Of a DNA stretch of 14,015 bases, positions 8,638-14,015 are shown one piece after another. The position numbers were made by a program, and so were the translations under genes. Numbering within the stretch: position 1 is the stretch's first letter; each line of letters starts with the position of its first letter. Under the pieces are notes generated by a model. That model was not told where the DNA came from and made no database searches. It was given only the letters and a program-made list of their open reading frames with translations. Source of the DNA: Porticoccaceae bacterium (GTDB taxonomy: Bacteria > Pseudomonadota > Gammaproteobacteria > Pseudomonadales > Porticoccaceae); assembly GCA_003491845.1 (NCBI GenBank), contig DNBN01000016.1, forward strand, positions 1-14,015, read 5' to 3'.

Positions 8638-8641
8638 GGAG
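8638..8641 (+). promoter_or_regulatory. Ribosome binding site deciding the tolC start
   Basis: GGAG lies five bases before ATG 8647. The frame is open back to 8485, but only the 8647 start places a signal peptide at the N-terminus. The next ATG (8653) is 11 bases from the GGAG. Confidence 0.7.
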
Positions 8642-8646
8642 AAACT

Positions 8647-10041
8647 ATGTTAATGGTAAGAAACGGAATTTTCACAGCTTGTATCGCGGTATTACTTGCG
8701 CCAATAGCTGCTGCTGAAACGCTAGGTGATATTTATCAAAGTGCACTACTCAATGATCCTGTGCTTCGCGCGGCTCGGGCAAGTTTCAATGCCGGTAAAG
8801 AAAGTGAAAATATCAGTCGAGCATATTTATTGCCGGTAGTTAGCGCAACCGGAAGCTATACTGAATCTGAACAAGACTCAGAGTCGGCGAGGATCTATTT
8901 TGGCGGTCAACCCGCATTAAGCAAGACCTTCTCTGATTCTAGCCAAACCAGCTATGGAGTGTCTCTACGCCAACCGTTATTTGATATGCCCGCTTGGTAT
9001 CAATTTCAACGCGGCAAGGCCCTTAGCAAAAGCGCCAGTGCGCAGTTTGCAGCTGACCAGCAGTCATTGATATTGCGGGTCAGCTCTGCCTATTTAGATG
9101 CCTTACGAGCCTTCGATAACAACGAAACACGCAAAGCTGAGCAACGTGCTATTCAGCGTCAGCTCGAGCAGACCAAAGAGCGCTTTGAAGTAGGCCTCCT
9201 ACCAATTACTGATGTTCATGAGGCACAGGCAGTATTTGATGACTCCGCTGTAAACACTCTAGAGGCTAGAGGTGCTTTGAATGTTGCCTTTGACGGCTTA
9301 CAGGTACTTACTGGAAAAAACCATAAAGTCCTTGCTGGCTTGAAAGATTCGTTTGTAGCAGTCAATCCAGAGCCACTAGCTAGTGATGATTGGGTGAATT
9401 TTGCAGTGCGGAACAATTTTCAGTTGAAAGTAGCAAAACTAGGTAAAGATGCCAGTTACAACCAAGCAAAAGCAGCCACAGCAGAACTCTACCCGACTGT
9501 CACTTTCAGAGCCGATTACTCCAACAGCGATTCTGATGGAACAACCATCGCCTATCTCCAGGAGGGAGATGCTTTGGCAAATACCTTTGCAAAAGGTGAT
9601 GGTCACAGTTTCAGTATCAACTTATCAATGCCATTATGGTCAAGCGGTATTAATGCAGGTCGTCGGCAATATAAACAGCAAGCCGTCGCAGCTGATGAAA
9701 ACTACGAAGCAACAAAGCGGAACACAGCCCAGTCTTCTCGAGGGCTTCATCAGTTAGTTTTGACGAATGCAGCGCGAGTTAAAGCCCGCAAGCAAGCTAT
9801 CACTTCTGCCAATAGTGCTCTAGGAGCTACTCAAGCAGGTTATGAAGTAGGTACCCGAAATATTGTTGATGTATTGGCAGCACAACGAACAGTTTTTCAG
9901 GCAAAACGTAATTACGCCAATGCTCGGTACGACTATATTCTAGCGATGATGCGCCTTAAAGAAGTTGCAGGTCAACTTTCGCCAGATGACATCTACCAGT
10001 TAGATGCGTGGCTGGACCCAAGCCTAACAGTGGCTAAATAA
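8647..10041 (+). CDS. tolC: TolC family outer membrane efflux/secretion channel
   Basis: A 464-residue outer-membrane factor that forms the exit duct of RND efflux pumps and type I secretion systems as a trimer. Residues 1-23 are a signal peptide (hydrophobic ACIAVLLAPI, cleavage predicted after AAA). The mature protein opens ETLGDIYQSALLNDPVL, typical of TolC. Two OEP repeats follow: the first (about 27-215) includes a beta-strand part with SYGVSLRQPLFD and a helical part with RFEVGLLPITDVHEAQA. The second (about 240-450) repeats the pattern with FSINLSMPLWSSG and GYEVGTRNIVDVLAAQRTVFQA. The protein ends near the end of the second repeat without the longer tail of E. coli TolC. It is divergent from nudF and convergent with waaA, overlapping it by 8 bases. 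No adjacent membrane-fusion or pump gene is present, consistent with a shared housekeeping TolC. Confidence 0.94.
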   Translation: MLMVRNGIFTACIAVLLAPIAAAETLGDIYQSALLNDPVLRAARASFNAGKESENISRAYLLPVVSATGSYTESEQDSESARIYFGGQPALSKTFSDSSQTSYGVSLRQPLFDMPAWYQFQRGKALSKSASAQFAADQQSLILRVSSAYLDALRAFDNNETRKAEQRAIQRQLEQTKERFEVGLLPITDVHEAQAVFDDSAVNTLEARGALNVAFDGLQVLTGKNHKVLAGLKDSFVAVNPEPLASDDWVNFAVRNNFQLKVAKLGKDASYNQAKAATAELYPTVTFRADYSNSDSDGTTIAYLQEGDALANTFAKGDGHSFSINLSMPLWSSGINAGRRQYKQQAVAADENYEATKRNTAQSSRGLHQLVLTNAARVKARKQAITSANSALGATQAGYEVGTRNIVDVLAAQRTVFQAKRNYANARYDYILAMMRLKEVAGQLSPDDIYQLDAWLDPSLTVAK

Positions 10042-11302
10042 GTGGCTTTATAGTTTTTAATAATTGATTTAAAGCCCCACGATTAGACTCCGCCACCCGA
10101 CGTGCTGCATCGCTGGCATAACGTCGGCTAGTATGGTCCTGTAGTAGCCTAGTGAATTGATGCGCTAGGCTGCCACTACCTTCGCACACTATGAGACCGC
10201 CGCTTTCAATCAATAACGTAGAGGCTTGTGCAAAATTGAACAAATGGGGGCCCGTCAAAATAGGTACACCCCAAGCCGCAGGCTCGATAATATTGTGTCC
10301 CCCGGTGGGAACTAAGCTACCGCCTACAAATGCCACATCGCAAGCACCAAAAAATACCATTAGCTCGCCCATAGTATCACCCAAAAGAATATCCGCATCG
10401 GCAACTGATGCCCCTTGACTACGGCGTACTAAATTAAGCTTGGTGTCATTACAGAGCGCAGCAACCTCATCAAACCGTTCGGGATGACGAGGAACAATCA
10501 CCAGTAATGCTGATTCAAATAGAACTTTTATTTGTTGAAAAGCCGCCAAGACTATCTGGTCTTCTCCTTTATGGGTGCTAGCTGCCAAAAATATAGGTCG
10601 TTGGTTGACGCCCCGCCAAACTTCTGACAATTCCTTAGCTTTCACTCTTGTTAGTTCATCAAGAGTGAGATCAAATTTAATATTTCCCGCAATAGATAGG
10701 GCACCTTCAGCCACTCCCAATGTAAGAAATCTATCTGCATCCTGTTTATATTGCGCAACTACAAAAGATAGTTGATTCATCATTGGGCGGACTAGATACT
10801 TGACACGCCGGTAAGCTTGAAAGGATTTTTCAGACAGTCGCCCATTTGCTAAAACCACTGGTATGCCGCGGGCACGACAGGAAGCTATAGTATTTGGCCA
10901 CAGCTCTGTTTCCATAATTATCAATACCTGCGGCTTAATTCGCTTCAAAAAACGTATCACAGCATCAGGTATATCGTAAGGAACATAGCAGTGATCCACT
11001 GTATCTGAAAAAATTCTGCGCACCTGCTCTGAGCCGGTTGGTGTCATACAGGTTATTAAAATTCGATGTCTAGGGTAGCTGTGTTTTAAGGTATTGATTA
11101 AAGGTACAGCCGCTAAAGTTTCACCTACCGAAACCGCATGAATCCAAATTACATTTGGTGACTCCTTGGCCATCCGCACAAAACCGAAGCGCTCTGACCA
11201 ACGTTTTGCATAACCAGGGGATTTCAACGCGCGCCAAAGTAACCTTAGGATAATGAACGGCACTAGTAGATAAAAAATTACAGTGTATAGAGCTCTAAAC
11301 AT
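10034..11302 (-). CDS. waaA: 3-deoxy-D-manno-octulosonic acid (Kdo) transferase WaaA
   Basis: A 422-residue GT30 enzyme that transfers Kdo from CMP-Kdo to lipid IVA, the first step of LPS inner-core assembly on the cytoplasmic face of the inner membrane. The N-terminus carries a membrane anchor (residues 5-22, hydrophobic VIFYLLVPFIILRLLW) followed by RWSERFGF. The catalytic glutamate is Glu61 in WIHAVSVGE. Other family blocks are IIMETELWPN (128-137), LANGRLSEKSF (151-161) and the C-terminal donor-binding GGSLVPTGGHNIIEP (327-341). Whether it adds one or two Kdo residues cannot be read from the sequence. It is convergent with tolC. The start has no close ribosome site: AGGAG lies 16 bases upstream. 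A TATAAT element is found upstream. Two further glycan genes follow on the same strand side, but after a 230-base gap. Confidence 0.95.
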   Translation of the reverse strand: MFRALYTVIFYLLVPFIILRLLWRALKSPGYAKRWSERFGFVRMAKESPNVIWIHAVSVGETLAAVPLINTLKHSYPRHRILITCMTPTGSEQVRRIFSDTVDHCYVPYDIPDAVIRFLKRIKPQVLIIMETELWPNTIASCRARGIPVVLANGRLSEKSFQAYRRVKYLVRPMMNQLSFVVAQYKQDADRFLTLGVAEGALSIAGNIKFDLTLDELTRVKAKELSEVWRGVNQRPIFLAASTHKGEDQIVLAAFQQIKVLFESALLVIVPRHPERFDEVAALCNDTKLNLVRRSQGASVADADILLGDTMGELMVFFGACDVAFVGGSLVPTGGHNIIEPAAWGVPILTGPHLFNFAQASTLLIESGGLIVCEGSGSLAHQFTRLLQDHTSRRYASDAARRVAESNRGALNQLLKTIKPLI

Positions 11303-11335
11303 TAGGATTTATTTACGCTCCTAGGAATAACGATG

Positions 11336-11358
11336 ATTATATTCTTATTTAAAGAATA
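11336..11358 (-). promoter_or_regulatory. Candidate waaA -10 element overlapped by a palindrome
   Basis: On the minus strand TATAAT (11336-11341) lies about 34 bases upstream of the waaA ATG. Directly upstream, and sharing its edge, is a perfect inverted repeat TATTCTT / AAGAATA (11340-11346 and 11352-11358, 5-base spacer). A recognisable -35 is lacking; the best match, TTAAAG, is too far away. Operator function is a guess, because AT-rich palindromes arise easily by chance. Confidence 0.3.
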
Positions 11359-11511
11359 CGCTTTAACGGTGTCTAAAGCATTAATATAACTGAAAAATAG
11401 TCTAGTGCGGTATAGCTATGAACGCTTTATTTCTGCACCAACAAAAACCATATCGCAATATAAGGCTAATTAGTATGGCTATGAATAAGCACAGAGACAC
11501 AGCTTTGCTTG

Positions 11512-11538
11512 CTCTTTTAACTACTCTTTTAACTACTC
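11512..11538. repeat. 12-base tandem duplication over the stop codon of the capsule-type gene
   Basis: The unit CTCTTTTAACTA occurs twice in a row (11512-11523 and 11524-11535), followed by the first bases of a third copy. Read on the minus strand, the first copy includes the TAG stop (11533-11535) of the upstream gene and the second recreates the same TAG four codons later. It looks like a recent slippage or duplication with no effect on the protein. The rest of 11303-11532 contains no gene that I can support. Confidence 0.8.
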
Positions 11539-12675
11539 AGTTATAACCGCCGTAAATCGCTTCTCCAAGGCACTTATATGAATCTCGTTGGGTTCACGCC
11601 ATGACTGAGGAACACAGTAGACGTTAGCTAAATAATCAATGTATTTCTCAATTAACTCTTTATTTACGTACCAACTAGAAAGTCGATTAATTTCCTGAGC
11701 CAGCTGATCTCTAGCCATTATTGGTTTAGTTATGCCATCGATGGCATAACAAGCGTTGCCAAGCACAAAAACACGCTTATTTAACAAAAGTGACTCCAGT
11801 CCAACACTTGAATTGATAGTCACTACAGCTTCTGCGGATTTAATTAACTCCATCGTATCTTTATTACTAAACATTATTCGTGAATGTGCATAGTACAGGT
11901 CGTCATAGCGATGAGGATCTGATGGATGCTCTTTAATCACAAACTGTAACTTAGCATCTGTACATTTAGACGCCACAAAGTTTATCCAGTCATACAATTT
12001 CCGCATGCTTTTTAAGCGTGGTGAATTAATTAATACCTGACTATCAAAAAGAACTTGAAAAGGCACAAATATAAATCGTTCAGGCAAAGGCCGATGAAAG
12101 TCGTCTTTGTGTGCATGGGATACTTTAGCGCGATGGAACTTACGTTGAACCAATATTTTGTCTATAAATTTCTGTGACGCTCCACTTAAACAATACTCTT
12201 GGTAAAAAGCATTTGTTCTAGGCACACTGTTAGCGTCATTAACACCACTTAGATCAAACGTAGTAGTGTTGGGTAACAAACCGTTTTCAAAATGCACTAC
12301 TGGAATAGATTTCTGTATAGCCATATTTTTTACCGCCTGTTCTGGTAATCTGTGGCCATTAAAAATAGCAATACACTTAGGGTGATACTGATCTGCGAGT
12401 CGTTCAAAACGCCTAAAAAAATACCGGTATTTAAATCGGTAATAGGTTTCTAAAAATCGCCAAACTATCTGAGGAAAATAGTGCTTAGATCGCTTCCTTT
12501 TAAGGTGGAAGCGAATCCCTTCGTCAATTTCTGTTCTACTAAGGTGCAGTCTTCCCTGAATAATAAAAGGACGAAAAGAAAAGTCGAAAACCTTTGTATC
12601 CAATGAAAGCTGTCTTGTTAAACAGCTAAAATAGCGGTACATAGAACCACGTTTAGAGATAAACATCACATCCAT
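11533..12675 (-). CDS. Capsular polysaccharide protein of the KpsC/KpsS (Capsule_synth) family, putative Kdo transferase-like
   Basis: A 380-residue protein with the signature blocks of the Capsule_synth family, whose members include the retaining beta-Kdo transferases KpsC and KpsS that build the lipid-linked poly-Kdo base of group 2 capsules. The blocks seen are HFENGLLPNTTTFDLSGVN (128-146, matching the family 'E.G..P..T.D..GVN' pattern), FVPFQVLFDSQV (203-214), FVIKEHPSDP (245-254) and TINSSVGLESLLLNKRVFVL (286-305), which matches the donor-side motif. The N-terminal half is rich in Arg, Lys and aromatic residues and has no signal peptide or membrane segment, consistent with a peripheral cytoplasmic enzyme. 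It is much shorter than two-module KpsC (about 670), so it carries one module. The start ATG lacks a good ribosome site; ATG at codon 4 is an alternative. Neighbouring waaA and a glycosyltransferase gene support a role in surface glycan synthesis. Donor and acceptor are inferred, not shown. Confidence 0.78.
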   Translation of the reverse strand: MDVMFISKRGSMYRYFSCLTRQLSLDTKVFDFSFRPFIIQGRLHLSRTEIDEGIRFHLKRKRSKHYFPQIVWRFLETYYRFKYRYFFRRFERLADQYHPKCIAIFNGHRLPEQAVKNMAIQKSIPVVHFENGLLPNTTTFDLSGVNDANSVPRTNAFYQEYCLSGASQKFIDKILVQRKFHRAKVSHAHKDDFHRPLPERFIFVPFQVLFDSQVLINSPRLKSMRKLYDWINFVASKCTDAKLQFVIKEHPSDPHRYDDLYYAHSRIMFSNKDTMELIKSAEAVVTINSSVGLESLLLNKRVFVLGNACYAIDGITKPIMARDQLAQEINRLSSWYVNKELIEKYIDYLANVYCVPQSWREPNEIHISALEKRFTAVITE

Positions 12676-12771
12676 CTATGATGACTCGTCAAATTGGTCG
12701 AGATGAAAATAGTCACTTGGGTACCAAAATCCAATTGTCACCATGCATATAAAGAACTATAAACAAGAGCC

Positions 12772-13551
12772 TTAACGCCAGTACTCGGTGATCCAACTGG
12801 CAGGCTTGAAGTGTCGATACCACTTGCCACTTACCCCAACAATCGCTTCATGGGGATCCGGCGCGCCGTGAAAGACAATTATTCGTGCATCAGTAGGAAT
12901 TTCAGTCTCTCTTGTAAGAAAAAAAGATAAAGGCTTTATACAATGACGCTTAAAACTGCGACACCAATGTTCAGGCCAGTACACTAAAGCATTTTTCTCC
13001 ATCAGCTTGGCGGACAGATATTCTTGCTCATTGCGATAACGCTGCTTAATAGACTCGAAGGATTCCTCAAATTCAGCCAATACTTCAGGGTGAGCACCAA
13101 TCTCAAATCGGTATACAGAAGAATTTCCTGTTCCATCCTTCTTAATCCAATCTTTGATGATCATTACGTCTCCAGGATAATCAAAAAGATCGTCAAGGCT
13201 GCCCGTGATAATAAGATCAAGATCAAGACAAAGTACCTTTCCCTTTAGGTCATAAAGTTTTTCAGAAAACACTGCTAATTTGTTCCAACCACGCTCAGGA
13301 CCACCAAGGTTTACAGATAATTCTGGTAACGGAAAAGCTTCTACTTCTGTCCTAAGGCCAACAGCATCCTCTGTTAGACAAACAAAACGAAACGGCCTTC
13401 GCAAATTTCGCGCCACCATTGAGTAAAGCGTATTAACATAATCTGCCGGATATTTGCTACCCCACTTCATACACAGCACATTAACAATATCATCTGTTTT
13501 TATGTCCATAGCTTGATCATTACTCACATTTTTTTGGTCAGATTCACTCAA
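12772..13551 (-). CDS. Glycosyltransferase-like protein with DXD motif (nucleotide-diphospho-sugar transferase fold)
   Basis: A 259-residue protein resembling GT-A fold, GT8-like transferases. VNVLCMKWGSKYPADYVNTL (23-42) gives the first strand and helix. RFVCLTED (55-62) and GWNKLAVFSEKLY (88-100) follow, then VLCLDLDLIITGSLDDLF (106-123), whose Asp110-Leu-Asp112 is the metal-binding DXD. A C-terminal FHGAPDPHE (227-235) resembles the conserved histidine block of such enzymes. No signal peptide or membrane segment is present. The donor sugar and product cannot be inferred. The frame opens with TTG at 13549-13551, preceded by GGAA seven bases away. The first ATG is codon 15 (13509) with no clear ribosome site, and homology-like sequence begins only near residue 22, so the true start may be either. 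It ends 96 bases before the capsule-type gene on the same strand; the two may form one unit. Confidence 0.72.
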   Translation of the reverse strand: MSESDQKNVSNDQAMDIKTDDIVNVLCMKWGSKYPADYVNTLYSMVARNLRRPFRFVCLTEDAVGLRTEVEAFPLPELSVNLGGPERGWNKLAVFSEKLYDLKGKVLCLDLDLIITGSLDDLFDYPGDVMIIKDWIKKDGTGNSSVYRFEIGAHPEVLAEFEESFESIKQRYRNEQEYLSAKLMEKNALVYWPEHWCRSFKRHCIKPLSFFLTRETEIPTDARIIVFHGAPDPHEAIVGVSGKWYRHFKPASWITEYWR

Positions 13552-13593
13552 TTGTCATTTCCACTCTTGTCACTTACAAAAACGACAGAAAAT

Positions 13594-14015
13594 TATAGAC
13601 TCATACATAATACACTATCTAATCGTGAAACAGTAAATAGGGGAGTGTGTGAGGTGGATGCCGAAAGTAATCTTATTGTGGTGATAAAACGCACTAAAAT
13701 GGCAGTGCAAAAAGGAATAGTAAATTTCACTATTGGAACAGAAGAACCTTTCGGCACTTTAGATAGAAATGCAAGCGTATCTATGAACTATTGGGGATTG
13801 CATCCAGAAATTTTTGAGCAAATAGAGAAAGGATTACATAATTTTATGAAGCTAAATGCTAATAATCCTACTGCTGAGTGTTATATCCAAAGTACGGTAA
13901 GAGATGTGATAGTAGGTGGACAGATGACTGTTCGAATAATTCCGATAAATGATAATTGGTTTGGGGTAACTTATAAGCAAGACAAACCTATGGCAATAAA
14001 CGCAATAAACGCAAT
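13594..14015 (+). pseudogene. Nucleotidyltransferase, C-terminal half only (5'-truncated, runs off the window)
   Basis: The frame is open from 13423 to the window edge. From 13594 it reads as the second half of a sugar-nucleotide-type nucleotidyltransferase: YRLIHNTLSNRETVNRGVCE, then VDAESNLIVVIKRTK, ASVSMNYWGLHPEIF, and NDNWFGVTYKQDKPMA. These match the family patterns 'Y.L.NTLS..G.V.RGVCEVD', 'VSMN.WG..P.IF' and 'WFGVTYKEDKP' as I know them. The N-terminal Rossmann half, with its glycine-rich GMGSR-type nucleotide loop (about 150 residues), has no room: the divergent glycosyltransferase gene begins about 40 bases away. The family function is transfer of a nucleotidyl group to a sugar or alcohol phosphate; this piece lacks the catalytic nucleotide-binding part. 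AGGGGA before GTG 13654 resembles a ribosome site but is simply codons of the conserved RGVCE block. The intact frame over about 140 codons suggests a recent truncation, or translation as a fragment. Confidence 0.7.
13993..14015 (+). repeat. 9-base tandem repeat at the window end
   Basis: GCAATAAAC is repeated about 2.6 times and reaches the window edge, so the true copy number is unknown. In the nucleotidyltransferase frame it encodes Ala-Ile-Asn repeats directly after the conserved VTYKQDKPM block, where relatives normally continue with a variable helix. It may be a small slippage-prone array. Confidence 0.7.

Larger units (their letters stand above)
8237..8646. other. 410-base divergent intergenic region between nudF and tolC
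   Basis: This gap must carry the promoters of nudF (minus) and tolC (plus), yet I cannot assign either one. It contains short imperfect inverted repeats (ATACGT / ACGTAT at 8424-8429 and 8443-8448; GCGTT / AACGC around 8557-8577), none strong enough to call an operator. The minus strand holds an open, strongly hydrophobic frame at 8270-8440, described separately. No tRNA, riboswitch or long repeat is apparent. Confidence 0.6.

Noticed and set aside
8485..8646. 54-residue N-terminal extension of TolC
   Set aside because: It would bury the signal peptide in the protein interior; the GGAG site and signal sequence fix the start at 8647.
10044..10076. Inverted repeat GGCTTTA / TAAAGCC near the convergent tolC/waaA ends
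   Set aside because: The 19-base AT-rich loop and lack of a T-run after the stem make it a poor terminator; it also lies in waaA coding sequence.
13658..13684. ATG with an apparent GAGG upstream inside the nucleotidyltransferase fragment
   Set aside because: The frame stops after eight codons, and the purine-rich bases belong to the conserved coding sequence in the main frame.

Overview
The window looks like a chromosomal segment of a gammaproteobacterium with moderate-to-low GC, probably a marine lineage related to Cellvibrionales; that placement is an inference from protein style and gene order. The main evidence is the order nudF - yqiB-type gene (DUF1249) - cpdA - yqiA - parE on the minus strand with tolC divergent from nudF, the arrangement known from Escherichia coli and relatives. 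The 3' end of envC followed by an S41 peptidase gene (ctp) is also a common gammaproteobacterial pair.

Layout: (1) 1-1493, plus strand: the last codons of envC, then a complete periplasmic C-terminal processing peptidase. (2) 1502-8236, minus strand: a housekeeping unit of six genes read from nudF towards parC (ADP-ribose hydrolase, DUF1249 protein, cAMP phosphodiesterase, YqiA esterase, topoisomerase IV subunits B and A). A good sigma-70-like promoter lies just inside the unit, ahead of yqiA, so yqiA-parE-parC can probably also be transcribed separately. A small hairpin sits between the convergent stops of ctp and parC. (3) 8237-8646: a 410-base divergent intergenic region holding an unexplained hydrophobic reading frame. 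(4) 8647-10041, plus strand: tolC, convergent with and overlapping by 8 bases the Kdo transferase gene waaA (10034-11302, minus). (5) 11533-13551, minus strand: two surface-glycan genes, a KpsC/KpsS-type capsule (Kdo-transferase-like) protein and a DXD glycosyltransferase-like protein. (6) 13594-14015, plus strand: the C-terminal half of a sugar-nucleotide-type nucleotidyltransferase that lacks its N-terminal half. It runs off the window.

The left 11.3 kb is conserved core genome: envelope maintenance (EnvC, Ctp, TolC, WaaA), nucleotide and second-messenger turnover (NudF, CpdA) and chromosome decatenation (ParC/ParE). The right 2.5 kb looks like the edge of a variable surface-polysaccharide region, with a truncated gene, small tandem repeats and weak or non-ATG translation starts. 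I found no tRNA, rRNA, CRISPR array, transposase or clear new defence system. The points most worth a second look are the truncated nucleotidyltransferase junction, the glycan genes next to waaA, and the hydrophobic frame between nudF and tolC.
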